NCBI GenBank assembly: GCA_030734395.1
Contig: JAUZTG010000020.1
Coordinates: 1,674,001-1,738,000, forward strand
Origin: Sarocladium kiliense
Taxonomy: Eukaryota; Ascomycota; Sordariomycetes; Hypocreales; Sarocladiaceae
Direction: 5' to 3'
Length of the DNA stretch: 64,000 nt
Below the pieces are notes generated by a model. It searched no databases, had not been told where the DNA came from, and was given only the letters and a program-made list of their open reading frames with translations. Both the position numbers and the translations under genes were made by a program. Numbering within the stretch: the stretch's first letter is position 1; each line of letters begins with the position of its first letter. This document shows positions 1 through 11,801 of the stretch, one piece after another.

Positions 1-35
1 CCGGCCATGCACAACTTCTGACTACCTCAACAGGG

Positions 36-2108
36 CAAACAAGAACAAGTCGGCGTCGGATTCGGGGGCGATAACGCCCGGGAAGTGAGTCTTGCAACCA
101 GCCCACTTCTACATGACTGGCTTACTAGCTCAACCATCATTCACAGTGCACGGCAAGCTCCGTTGCTCCCGGCCGTTATCGACGACGTCTTCACAGAGCA
201 GCAGAGGTCAACAACAGCTGGCATACAAGATTGGCCGCGGGCCAGCGGCTTCGTGAGCGACCGCAACAACACGAGAACGCACGCACAAAACGATCTAGGT
301 CAAGCGGGCTACTCGAGAGCTTGTGCTGCACATCAAAGTAACTGCATGACGCGGCCAGTCCGACGTCGTGATTTCGATGCCCAGCAGCTGTATGATCGAG
401 AGTTTGCCCTATTCGTGGCCAAGTAAGTCTCCTCCCTTTCTGTCTGTGAAGTGCGTCGCTGATCATCAACAGCCTGCCAATGGACTTGGATAACGTGAGA
501 CTGGAACGCGAAGTGCTAGCCAGATTCAGACGTTATGGGACAGTTTTTGTCAGTGTGAGGCGTCGCAATGATCTGCCCTTCGCATTCGTCCAATACACAG
601 TGAGTCCATTCCACCACAAGACCCTTCAGCTCACAACGACATCATGTTCACACAGTCGTAGAACCTGGATGATGCATTACTGGCATTGGAACATGGGGCA
701 GGGACTGCGATAGGCGGACGACCGTGCCGCATCGAACGAGTTCTCGGGGACAGTAAGTACATAATCCATCAAGCCTGCTGCCCTCGCTGACCAACTCTCA
801 CAGCCATCTTCATTATAAGTCGTCGACACGATGACATGCCCATGACCACGGAGGAGGCCACCGAGCTCATGGGTCAACTGGGTGAAGTTGCTTCAGCGAG
901 ATTCGTGGACTCAGCACGCACTTCAGTTCGAGTCACATACCGATATCGTGACAGCCGCCGTCAGCCACTGATCGTGAGTTCCCCGCAGCCTGAGTTGACT
1001 TTCCCCCTCCAGAGCATCAACATCTGACCCTTGAGTAGGAATTCGAAAACGACCCAGACTGGGAGGTGACCCGCGATCACGTCCAAGCCACTACGCGTAC
1101 CGGTTTGGATTTACCTCCAGATGACTGGCAAGAGAAGTACCATCGTCAAACATGCACTGCATGGGTCGGCAAGATGTCCCATATCTTCACCGAGTCCTCA
1201 CTTCGAGGAATGATCAGTCACATTGGCGAGATCGTTCACATCGACTTCCGTCCGTCGCGTCCACTACCCGATGGCTCCCCGAGCACGGCCTTCGCTTTCG
1301 TGGAGTTCGCCCGCCCCGACCAGGTCGATGCAGTCGTCGAGCAATTTGTAAGTACTTCGACATCTGACTGACTGGCTTCATCTTGCTGACCATTGAGCAG
1401 GATGGAGTGGAGATTCACAACCGGATCCTTCGTGTTGAGCGCCGTCGCGCACCGCATGAGGCTCATCATCGCCGTCCCTATCACAGCTTCCAGGCACACC
1501 ACCGTCTAGATGAGCATGAATACTCCCCTGCTCCATCTTCAGGTCTCTTTTCATCTCCAGGAGAGTCGTCAGAGTTTGGTGCTCTGGTTCGCTCTGGCCA
1601 TTCGTCGATCACCCCTGTTCGCTCCTCCATGGGTTCTCGTACTACACAGAACAGTTTGGGTCGCCGCAATAACAGCCGCAACATGCACTCGCGTGGCCCG
1701 AGCTCCTCTGGTCTTCCGTACCACATTCAGGGCAGCTCAGCCTTGTCTGGTGGTCGTCGCGGTTTCACCACTCGCGCACCTGAGTCAAATGGTCGCAGTG
1801 CGTTTCCTCCCGGCCCTGACCTCAACCTCATGGAAGGTGGTGTCGCCCTCACTCCATCGCGCCCTCGCCCTCGGGTGCCACATCCCACTCCTCCACCTTC
1901 GCAACCTGCTCCAAGGCCTGCTCCAGCGTACAGCCCACATCGAGCGCCGCCCATGATGGCTCCCACTCCTCAACGCGAGCCCATCCCATTTGACGCGTCG
2001 CCCATGCACTATGGCAATGGTGGCTACATGTATCAGGGTCCAGCTCCCATGCAGTATCCTGCTTACCACCCAATGGCACAGGTGCCTCAGATGACACCCG
2101 CGATGTAG
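36..2108 (+). CDS. RRM-type RNA-binding protein (5' end cut by window)
   Basis: Multi-exon gene whose first exons lie left of the window. Readable exons: 36-about 84 (uncertain), about 197-422, 473-599, 662-752, 804-973, 1039-1347 and 1401-2108; all junctions from 422 on are GT-AG and keep frame. The first RRM starts with LFVANLP (RNP2) across the 423-472 intron and has PFAFVQY (RNP1). A second RRM-like unit begins TIFIISRR, and a third begins TAWVGKM with RNP1-like TAFAFVEF. The C-terminal part from 1450 is Arg/Ser/Pro-rich and probably disordered. Such proteins act in mRNA processing, transport or translation; the target is unknown. The frame stops at TAG 2106-2108, but the same frame stays open for 145 more codons of like composition (separate entry). 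Confidence is high for an RNA-binding gene, low for its start and exact 3' end. Confidence 0.8.
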
Positions 2109-2546
2109 GACATCAACGGTAATCCAACATGGCACTTGCCTCCACCCTTCCTGCAGCAGCCTGTCATGCAGCCTCAGGTGCAGCCTCAGATGCAGGCGCC
2201 TCCGCCTCCAAGCTTCGCGAGCCTCAACCCAGAGCAAGGCCACCGGGAGCAGAGGACGCCTCCTCAAGCAGACCATCCGTTGGTGGTGCACAGCAGTGCC
2301 ATTCGCGGCAGGCAAGCTCCCCCAAGGGCTGACTCGGCTGTGCAGCACGCTGACGAGCACAGCGCTCCCATTGACATTCCCAATCGCGATCGTACAGAGT
2401 CGAGCTCGACTGCATCTGTTCCTCGAGCTCGCACTCCGACCAAGCAGAACGAGCAACATGGTGATTCCCACCCTGGCTCTGACACTGGCTCACAGTCCTG
2501 CTCTCGCTCTGGATCCCCTGAGCAAATCTTTCCGATGGATGTCTGA
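2109..2546 (+). other. In-frame Pro/Gln-rich extension after the RRM-gene TAG
   Basis: Directly after TAG 2106-2108 the reading frame continues as DINGNPTWHLPPPF and so on, to TGA 2544-2546. It is Pro/Gln-rich at first and then Ser/Arg-rich, like the tail before the stop. It looks like the original C-terminus of the RRM protein, cut off by a nonsense change, by tolerated readthrough or by an assembly error. A 27-nt GT...AG stretch (2082-2108) would remove the stop in frame but is shorter than any usual fungal intron. Confidence 0.5.
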
Positions 2547-3455
2547 GCCCAGTGCCTGACATGTTATCATCACATGAACCAGCTGTCGCTCATGGCGTCT
2601 GGTGATCGTGGTCACTTTCGGGGGGACTTGAACTGAAACGGAATGGTTTGGAGAAAGAAAGATGGACTTTGGTGATTTGATTGTTTTCTGACTTCTTTTG
2701 ATTGCATTTGGTCTACTTACTGGTCTGGATTCGGAAGCTGAGCTTGGATGGATTGGAGAGGACGATGGTCTCTGGCCTTCTGGTTCGTCGATCGCAGCCG
2801 ATGGTTTTCTTCGGTTCTTCTTGTCACTTGGCTGCGTTTGGTCTTGTTCGCAGGAGTCTGGAGTCGGATAAGGAGAAGGGCAACTATCGTGAAGGGCCTC
2901 ATCACGGGAGGCAACACACCAGCATTGCAATCGCATCGCAAGCACACCACACACATCAACTGTCTTGTCACGCGCTCAATCATCACAAAAGGCCTCACGG
3001 CAACCAAATGCACAAAAAAACCAATAAAATCCACAAAATTTGCTTTTGCTAATTCTTCGTCTCGCCTTGCTTCCAGTGACTGACTAACTGCTGCCTCCTT
3101 GGGCATCTCGTAAACCTGACGTGACGCGAACATGGATCATCAATAACTTCATCCTTCGCATCCGGTGGCGATGGTGGCAGCAAGCTGATGGCTGCAGCCG
3201 CGGTGGGACCCCCACGCTGCCAGTTCGTCAGTAGTGCCGACAGCGGCGAACCGACACCCGCGAGCGCACTTAAGCTCATTTTTTCCCCGAGCAGACCCTG
3301 ACCAGCTTTTCTCCTGTCACTACCTCCTCGCATCATCGTGAGATTTTAATCAACGAGTGTTGCCATTGTGCACGTTTCTACCTGCCCATTCATTGCGAAG
3401 CAAGCTTATTGTGCGAAACTCGAATTACCGCCAGCAACACCTGCAACTTGGCATC
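2547..3455. other. Intergenic region, RRM gene to symporter
   Basis: About 0.9 kb with no convincing gene. It should hold the 3' UTR of the RRM gene and the promoter of the downstream symporter. Short open frames on both strands lack coding character and splice partners. An A-rich stretch (about 3010-3050) is the only visible compositional feature. Confidence 0.5.
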
Positions 3456-5961
3456 ATGGGTCAGCCATCTTCTGAGGCGTCAAACGCCGTGCTTTATGTC
3501 ACATATGGCGCATTTCTGTGAGTTCCATTGCCCTCTCTATTGTTGCCTGCTATTGTGGTGGCTATCGCGATGCGTCATTGTGGTCTGCCAAGGTGCTCTT
3601 GTCGGGTTCCATTGTGAAGCATTGCATTGTCAACCCCTTTGCAGCATCGATGGCATTCGATCCAGTGACTGACTTTTCTGGCAGGGTGATGGGAACAAGC
3701 ATTGCCTGGCGCTTCCGAGGCCAGGATACGGCTCACTTTCTGTCCAGCAACGGGACGCAGACTGGTGAGTTGAGACCCTCTTAAAGGTTCAAAACGAGAT
3801 GAATCAATCTGACACGGCTCAAGCGCTCCCTCTCGCCTTCAACTTCGTCGCTTCCGGTGAGTGATGATGTGCCTTTTGCGCTCTCGCATGCTCTCAGAGA
3901 GCGGCAGTAGACGCGCCAGAAGCCTCGTCACACGAAACACCCACTATACGACATCAAGCATGTCTCTAAGAGTTCCTTTCGAAGAAAGCCTCTGTGAGAA
4001 GAAGACCAATAGCTGATCAGGTTCGTCTCTCACTACAATCATTCTACCATCTTCCCTTCCCCTTTCCCTCCGGGGATGTTATCGGGCGAGCTTGTCTCCC
4101 CAAATCAGCTAACCTGGGCATGGGCATTCTCCGGGATGCTTTGCGCTCCGGATCCATTGAAGACCCCGTTTCCTCTCTTTGAGGGGAGACGAGGAACAAG
4201 AAAACAGAAGATGACATCCCCGGGGACGGAAGGGGAGGTGAGGATGCGGCTCACTACGGGCGCTGTGTTCGACCAGCTTCGCCGAGGTATCCAACCTGCG
4301 CAGTTCAAAGCGTGGGAGATGCCTCGCGAAGCTGATGACCAACATGGCTGAGATTGTACCGTGATACTCGATCAAGTTAATGCTTGCGTGGGAAACGTGC
4401 TGCCGCTCCAAAACCCTCCTTCTCCTCCCCCATTTCATTTGGTCCGTTCACAAAAGTGTGCTGACATTCGCAGCTCTCGGTTCCGGCATCCTCTTCTCGT
4501 ATCCCGAACTCGCGACGATCACGGGTGTCCAAGGTGTCATCATCTATGCTCTGTCTGTTGCGCTGCCCATGCTCCTCTTTGGATTTCTGGGACCCATCAT
4601 CCGCCGAAGATGCCCTGAGGGATTCGTCCTGACGGAGTGGACCAGGCAGCGCTATGGCACAGTTGCGATGCTGTACTTGAGCTTCATGACGCTTTTCACC
4701 TTGTTCCTATACATGGTCAGCGAGCTCTCGGCTCTTGGCCAGGTCGTCACACTACTGACTGGCCTGGATGGCCTCCCGGCTATGATTGTGCAATGTGCTA
4801 TCACCACGATTTACACCTGTAAGTGTTGTCTATTACCTACATTGGCTGAACTCGAGTCTGACTTCTACTTGCTTAGCTCTCGGTGGTTTCAGGATCTCTT
4901 TCATCACGGATATCATCCAGGGAGTCATGGTCATCGGTCTCATCATCATCGCCACTATTACGATTGGCGCCAAAACTGAGATCGACCGCAGCCTCATCGA
5001 AGAGTCAGGCTACCTCAAGCCCAGTCTTCTGGGATGGCAGCTCCTGTACATCTTGCCGGTGGCTGTCTTCACAAATGACTTCTTCCTGTCTTCCTTCTGG
5101 CTTCGCACCTTCGCCTCCAAGACGGACAAGGACTTGCGTATCGGCGTATCGGTCGCTACCGTAGTCATCGCCTGTGTCTTAACCCTCGTCGGCAGCACTG
5201 GTATGATTGCGTACTGGGCTGGTGTTTGGCCTGGAAACCCCCCTCAAGCTGGCTCCGTTGCCTTCTTCTCCCTTCTGGACTCGCTGCCTACCTGGGTCAT
5301 CGGCATCGTCCTCGTCATGGTAGTGACCATGAGCACTGCTGCATTCGACAGCCTGCAGTCTGCTATGATCTCATCTGCATCCAATGACTTCTTCCGAAAC
5401 CGCCTGAACATCTGGTTCATTCGTGGAGCCGTCGTCCTGATCATTATTCCTGTCATCGTCCTCGCTCTCAAGGCGCCGTCCATCCTGCAGATCTGGCTGA
5501 TCAGTGACCTGGTCTCTGCTTCAACCATCCCTGTCCTGATCTTCGGTCTATACGACGGCTTCTACTGGTGGCGTGGCTTCGAAGTTGTCGTTGGCGGTCT
5601 CGGTGGTATCCTCTCCATCTTCATCTTCGGCGTGATCTACTACGGCAATGTTCAGGAGGCGGGTGATCTGCTCCTCGTTCAGCAGGGCCTGTACACCGGA
5701 GATTGGGGTGTTTTCGGTGCCTTTGTCGCAGCCCCTGTTGGCAGCTTCCTCTGGGGCTTTGGTGCTCTGGCTCTGCGCCTTGCTGTGCAGTGGGTCTTGG
5801 CCAAGAAGCGCGGTGAGCGTTTCACTGGCCTTGACCGTCCGCTGCCCTCAGCTATCATGGCGGGTGCCGGTAGCCCTCCCCAGAGATCCGACTCGGAGGC
5901 TGAGTTCGAGACGACAGAGGGTATGGATGGCTCGACAGGCAAGGCCGGCAAGTTCTTCTGA
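3456..5961 (+). CDS. Sodium:solute symporter family permease (urea/DUR3-like)
   Basis: Five exons: 3456-3517, 3685-3764, 3824-3856, 4474-4818 and 4877-5961, giving 534 aa; phases agree at every junction. The start is the ATG that gives MGQPSSEASNAVLYVTYGAF and leads into the first membrane segment. The protein is very hydrophobic, with about 12-13 helices and family-like stretches such as GSGILFSYPELATITG and TSLGGFRISFITDIIQG, the usual SSS signature region. It has a charged cytosolic C-tail. The family couples uptake of small solutes (urea, polyamines, others) to Na+ or H+ at the plasma membrane; the substrate cannot be read here. The third intron (3857-4473) is 617 nt, unusually long for this genome. 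It converges on the MBA1-like gene. Confidence 0.85.
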
Positions 5962-6258
5962 GGTGCTGCCATCTTCCATGGCCATCAGGGGCTCACGTCG
6001 AGGCCGCCTTGAGCCAAGTTCTGTCATATACTCTCATCAAGACATCAGCCCGACAAACAGTACCCACAGGCTTGCTCTCACCAGTGCAAGTCTGCACACC
6101 ACAGTAGAGGAGGAGACAGTGTAGATGGAATGTAGTGTTGGTATTATGCACAAGCTGGTGATTCTCGCCAGCTGTCAATGTTAATACATAGTACAAGGTT
6201 ATTCTTCTCCACACCTACTGTACACCGTTCCTATCGTGACATCTCCATGCATTGCCCA

Positions 6259-7252
6259 TTACCTGCTCGTTGAATTCTTCCACTTGACGTGCTGGTCCTG
6301 CTTCTCCTCCGTTTCTGTCTTTTCCGCCAAGTACTTCTCCAGCGGCGTATCTGAAATCGTGCCCCAGATCCTCCAAGGCTCCATCTCCCACGTCTTCTTA
6401 TCCATATTCCTCGCGAGCACGACAAACTCCACCTTGTCTTGGACTTTTGTGCTCCCTGGCACGATCTGTCCACTGACCTTGTTCTTCCTCGTCAGCCTTT
6501 GTGTGGACGAGATGGCCACGACGGCCTGCTCTGTAAGCTGATCCTGCTCGAGCTCGTTCGCCGCCCGAATCTGATGCGACTTGAGCTTCGGGAAGCGCCA
6601 TGGTTGGTGGTACTTGACAACTTCAAAGTGAACCTCCTCCCGGGGGTCACGTCTCGTCACAGCGGCGATCAGGCGCTGGGCATATGAAGGTGTGCAGAGT
6701 CTCTGGATAGTTTCGACGTCGCCGGCTGCGAAAGCCTCGAGGACCTCCCGGTACATAGCCGTTGCGGTGGCGGCCAATTGTCTTGTTCGGGGACGGTATC
6801 GTGGGCGGGAGGTCCAGTTGGGCATGGAGTCGAGACGGTTGCCCCAAACAGTCATCTTGCCGCCGAGGAAGGAGAGAGTGCGGTACCATTGGTAGCGGAG
6901 GAAGTCGGTGACTGAGCGGGGGTAACGAGAGAGAGGGACGGCGACGAAGGTGGCTGAAGACCACAGGTCAGCAACAGTGCTCAGGATAGATCTGCTCGAG
7001 AGTCATGAACATACCCGGAAACAATGGCGAGTTGCCCTCTGAGAACATCGCCTTTGCGGCTTCTTTGTATCCAACCGACATAGTCGGCTCCTTCGGTCCC
7101 ACCTTCATCATCCTGCTCATCTCCCTATCCGCTCTGTTCCTTGAGAAGCTGGCGTACGATCTTGAAATCGCTGTGGCTCTTGGGATCGGAGCTCTCCTTG
7201 ACCCTGCAATTAGGGCGGTCGCACTGCGACGCAGGATAGGAATCTGCGCCAT
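6259..7252 (-). CDS. MBA1: MBA1 / mL45-like mitochondrial ribosome-associated protein
   Basis: Two exons (7015-7252 and 6259-6953) with a 61-nt intron give 310 aa. The ATG at 7252 starts MAQIPILRRSATALIAGSRR, an Arg/Ser/Ala-rich presequence typical of matrix import. The rest has the Tim44-like fold of Mba1 and mL45: a helix containing YREVLEAFAAGDVETIQRLC, then a mixed sheet ending in EFVVLARNMDKKTWEMEPW. Mba1 docks the mitoribosome at the inner membrane and helps insert mitochondrially made proteins. It is divergent from CIA30, with 430 bp shared between the two starts. Family assignment rests on recognised sequence style and length. Confidence 0.8.
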
Positions 7253-7682
7253 AACTGAGCGATCCCTTGGGGTTGGGGAGAAAAGTCGAGGAGGAATGCG
7301 CCGTCGCCCGGTTGGCTGAGGTTGCAGGTGTAAGTTGGGAGACGCGATAGGAAGAATTTCGAGGTGGGCGGCGAAAGGTTCTGCCGTACCGCGCCGACAG
7401 AGCGAACGTGCAGGGTACTGAATGTGGGTGGAGCATGGACATGGCGAGGTAGGCTTCAAGCTGGAGCTGGAGGAGCTCAGAGCCGAATCCATCATTGTAC
7501 GACCATCCCCGCGAACATCTCTTCATCCTCTTCCGCGCAACCCTTTGGCAGTAGAGCCAATTTTTCAACGCCTGCAGACTCTGAACATTAGACTTTTCCA
7601 AGTTAGGTTTCCAAGGGAGCGGCTAGCCGTGGGCTTCTGTGCCGTCCGAGCGGCTCACGATCCCCCAACTACAATAGTCGCG
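7253..7682. promoter_or_regulatory. Divergent promoter region MBA1 / CIA30
   Basis: 430 bp between the two start codons, serving two nuclear genes for mitochondrial proteins on opposite strands. No clear TATA box was seen. A single nucleosome-free region could drive both genes; this is inferred from layout only. Confidence 0.5.
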
Positions 7683-8572
7683 ATGAGGGCTGCCCAGCCA
7701 TTGCTTGCCAAGGGCTTCTTTGGCCGAAGCCTGGACCACATGAAGAGACAGGCAGGTGTCGGTAAGTGAGCTCTGCAGTAGCGCTGCGACTGTTACTTTG
7801 AATTAACATCCGTAAAGTCTGGAACCTCGAAGGTGTCAAGGGCGCGACGACACCACGACCACTGTACGATTGGACGAATGAAGATGATGTGAAGGGAACC
7901 GTTGTAATGTCAGATGAGATCATCGGTGGTCAGTCCGCCAGCCATATGGACTTCGTCACATCCTCCGACCCGAAACCTACATCCACAGAGTCATCACAAT
8001 CATCAACGACTTCGAAACTATCCATACCCACCTCTTTCGCTCGCTTCCACGGCAAGATCTCTACCGCTCTCCCCCAAGACCGCCCTGAAGTCAAACGCAC
8101 TGGCTATACCGGCTTCCGCACACCTTCACAACGTCCTACCGTCTTCGGTCGCTCCTACTGGGACATCGACCCATACATGTACCTCGCCATGCGCATCAAA
8201 TCCGATGGCCGTCACTACTTCATCAACGTCCAGACCGAGTCAATTGAGCCGTCAGATCTGCACCAACACAGACTCTTTGCCAAGAGGCCAGGAGAGTGGG
8301 AAACCATATTGGTGAAGTGGAATGACTTCGTGAGAACGAACCATGGTTTCGTAATTGAGCCGCAGACCGGGATGCTGAGACAGAAGGTGAGGACGGTGGG
8401 GATTGGGTTAACGGACAGGGTGGAGGGGCCATTTGAGCTTTGTATTGAAAGAATATGGGCTACCAATGACCCGGCGGATGCGGATGAGGTGGGGGATCGG
8501 AAACGAGATGATGGAGATGATGTTGGAGAAGGTGGGCTGAGGACGAGGAAGGGACAAAGGGTTCGCTGGTAA
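7683..8572 (+). CDS. CIA30: Complex I intermediate-associated protein 30 (NDUFAF1/CIA30)
   Basis: Two exons (7683-7761, 7818-8572) give 277 aa. The N-terminus MRAAQPLLAKGFFGRSLDHM is a mitochondrial presequence. The CIA30 domain follows the short intron: LYDWTNEDDVKGTVVMSDE, GGQSASHMDF, FARFHGKISTALP, GRSYWDIDPYMYLAMRIKSD and, late, a conserved IGLTDRVEGPFELCIERIW. CIA30 is an assembly factor for respiratory complex I in the inner membrane. An acidic, Arg-rich tail ends the protein. It converges on APC5 (218 bp). In Dothideomycete MAT regions CIA30 is, as I recall, a usual neighbour of APC5, COX13 and APN2, which fits here. Confidence 0.92.
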
Positions 8573-8790
8573 TACATTCAGGCTGGTCCTGAGAGCTGAA
8601 ATATGCTTAAATCTCCGGAATGAGATTCGTATGTCATGGGGAGAATTCCCGGGTTGGGCTGGCAAAGGGGCCCTTGATAAGCATTGTGCCATATTGTGTG
8701 TCTACACTGTCTGAAGTCTAGACATGGCCAAGCCATTCCTTGAACATCATGAGAGCAATTCGTTCGTCGTCACATGTCATCGTAACAAGC

Positions 8791-11255
8791 TCATCGTCCG
8801 CCCAAACTTAATGCCGCAGCGCTCTTCTTGAGCGAAACGTATGCCGCCGCGTAGTCTGCAGCGAGAACCATGTCCCCCGAGACCTTCATGATGACCGCCT
8901 TCTTCGCCATCATCTCACATTGTTTCCCAGCATCCTCAATCCCAGAGTAATAGTCGAAGGCCTTTTGCACTGCACCGAGAGCGCTTGTCAGATACTCGGT
9001 CTTCCGGGGCGATTTAGCCTCCATGGTCCCTGCCAATCCCATATTTGCATCTGCGAGACAAGCATACAACTGCGCTGTCAAGTCGTCCAAGTCGCACTCA
9101 ATGGCACGCGGGAGAATAGCGCAGAGGATCTCCACAGCTGCTGCGAACTCGTTCATGGAGACGAGTATCGTACAAAGAGAGCTCATGGACGACCAAAGAG
9201 ATGTCATGAGGCGGGCACGCCAGGCTAGACTTGCGGCTCGCATGGCGATGGAGAATCCGCGTTGAGGGCGACCACATTTGTCGAGGAGTCTCGCTTTGAG
9301 TAGAAGAAGCCGGACGCGGTAGTCTATGCTTTTTGTGCTGTCTGGAAGCTCGGCCAGAAGGTTCTCAACTTTCTCGAATGCTGCTTGTAGATTACTGCGG
9401 CGTGTGAGATAGTCGATGTGTAAGAGGTCAATGAAGAATGCCAGGCCAGGGTCCAAATTATCATCTTTGCACTGTAGCAGCTGATTGAGAAGCTCTTCGG
9501 CGCCATCCAGATAACCATGTCGGAGATCGCGTAGCAACCTGACAATACCGCGATACTTAAACCAGTACTGTCCAGGCTTGCGTGACCTCAGTGAGTTCTC
9601 GTCAATGGACTCGAGTTTTTGCAGCGCTTCATCATATTTGCCCCTGACAGCCTTGTGCAAAGCAAGCTTGCACGTCAAACGAAGCTCGTCCTCGAACATG
9701 GTATGTCGCGCATGACATCGCAAGAAAACCTCTGTGGTGATGGTGGCCACCTGAGCCAGACCCAGTCTGTCCCACATTGCCGTCGCCAGAGACATCTGAG
9801 AGCCGAACATGGTCTTCATGTTCTTCTCAACGATAAGCTGTGAGCTTCTCGTCATGTGCTCAAATGATGTCGCTATACTGTCCCCGTTCTCCAAACCAGT
9901 CTTGGCTTCCGTAAGCAAGACGGAACTCCAGAGAGAAAACATGCCGGTCTCTTTTGCCTTGACGCGAAGGAAGGCAAGGCTCTCTTTAGCAGATCCAAGC
10001 ACACTGTTAGTCTCAAGGTCCTTTATCATACTGGGATGAGAACGGCCAAAATTGAAGAGCCAATTCAGGGCAAAGTTGAGACAGCTCATATCTCTGTTTT
10101 CGCGTGCAGTCGAAACAGTCTCGAGCATGGCTGCCACCGCCTCTCTGTGGCAACCAAAGTCGGCCTGCAGCACCGCCAAATTGAGAAGGCCATACTGGTA
10201 GTAAACCCGGTCTTTGTTGTGTCCGGTGTAGTCGAAGTAACGATGGAGATAGTCGAACGCTAAGGAGTAGTCTCCCGATCTCCACGAGTCTAGGTAACTT
10301 GAAGGAAGTGTCAATGGAGATATGTCTTGCTGAGTACGTGAGCAACTTACGACAAATAGTGTGTTGTGCTCGGGACCACGAAACTGTCATTGAGCAGATC
10401 ATGGAATTGATGGCGGATCTCTATCGGCACTCGGTTGCCGAATTCTAGTGCAAGTCAATATTAGTCTCCTCGAATGCTGGAGAAGCCAAGTGCACACGTA
10501 CTCTGCATTTGCCCGATCTGAAACTCAAGCAGGGCATCGATATCGTCTGTGCTCACAGGCAAGGTGCTCGTTTCCCCTCCCGAGAGCATGTCGCCGTATA
10601 CAACTGAAGCTAGAGCGGAGGCACTAGCCGCATCCCATTCGTCATGCTGTTCTCCTTCTAAAAGAACATTGTCGAATGCCATGCGAGGGGCTTTCCGTTT
10701 GCGCTGCTGAGATGTTGGTTGGCGATACCGCACGAAGTCTTTCCAGAGCTCAGCGCTGTCATGGAATCTGAGACGTTGGAACTCAATTTGTGATCTTCGA
10801 AGGAAAGCTCCAAAAGGTGAGTTCCGCGCAAGCTTCATCCCTTCCTCAGGCTCCGGACTGCTCATCCCCGTCTCCCGTTTCCGTTCCTCCTTGGTCTTGG
10901 CGATTAATGTCTGGAGGCTGTCAAAGAAGTTGTGCAACTCATGAAGTGAGTTGATTGCCCAGATTTTGTCAAGAAACTGATCCCAAAGTCTGCGTCCGGG
11001 CATTCCCATAAGGAATGGATAGCTGCCCAGTAGCTTCTCGAAGTCCTTTATGCTTACCACCAGGTTGACAACGCTTTCTGCTCGGGTCCATCGCGACTTG
11101 TGATCAGAAGAGACATTCTTTGGATGGTGGTCGATGATGTGGCTCGAGATGAAGCCCAAAACAGGGAGAATTGCATCACTTGGAACTGCCTCTTCTGTGT
11201 ACAGCTCCAGCAGTACAAGCAAGCCAATCTTGGCCGGATTCAGGTAACGCGCCAT
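8791..11255 (-). CDS. APC5: Anaphase-promoting complex subunit 5
   Basis: Three exons (10502-11255, 10351-10444, 8791-10297) give 784 aa. The start MARYLNPAKIGLLVLLELYT is the usual Apc5 N-terminus. The ANAPC5 signature sits after the second intron: SGDYSLAFDYLHRYFDY, followed by QYGLLNLAVLQADFGCHREA. The C-terminal half is a row of helical TPR-like repeats ending ADYAAAYVSLKKSAAAL. Apc5 is a scaffold subunit of the APC/C ubiquitin ligase, which controls anaphase and mitotic exit in the nucleus. Introns of 57 and 53 nt have clean GT-AG ends and keep frame. It lies upstream of COX13 on the same strand, part of the conserved MAT flank. Confidence 0.93.
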
Positions 11256-11801
11256 GAAACCAGGAAATGCAGTGACACCCGGCGAGGAGAGTATGTCATT
11301 TCTAGCGGCATCCGAGACCTAGCGAGCGGTTTCAGATATTTGTTTGATGCAGCATGGCAAACAACGTTGACCGATTCAACCGTACTGTCGCGTGGCTCTT
11401 CGACGCGTTGTCGAGTGGAAGTGCTTGCACGTGACCCGCCTTTGGACCTTCACTACGAGGAGACGCTGAGCTCCTACGACCATGCTCCCACGCGCATACA
11501 TTATTTCAGATGGGATAATTAAGAAGTTAACAAAATCAAGATGATATGTAATAGATAGCGTTTGAGGAGTCCGCTTGCTAGGCACCGGGCGTTACAGCAG
11601 CCTCAGAGGCAAGCTAAGGCAAAGCTGTCCGATTGCGCATCAGGATCCTCCGGGTTCTCGACGAAGTCACAGTCCAGGATTGTCGGTCGAGAGACGGTAG
11701 TACAAAGGAGATCAATTGATGTCTAGGAGGTTGTACATAGTCCAGGGATAGTCCTTCTACAATTCCTTCGCGTTAGAACTCGCAGGTGACCCTGGCTCCA
11801 T
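11256..11801. other. Intergenic region APC5 promoter / COX13 3' end
   Basis: About 0.55 kb between the APC5 start and the COX13 stop, both genes on the minus strand. It should hold the APC5 promoter and the COX13 3' UTR. No further gene is supported. Confidence 0.5.

Noticed and set aside
2082..2108. 27-nt GT...AG intron that would remove the RRM-gene TAG
   Set aside because: Too short for a fungal spliceosomal intron and has no room for a branch site; kept only as a remark.
1785..2471. 228-codon minus-strand frame opposite the RRM gene
   Set aside because: It mirrors the Arg/Ser/Pro-rich tail of the RRM gene; composition is His/Arg/Trp-rich and no family is visible.
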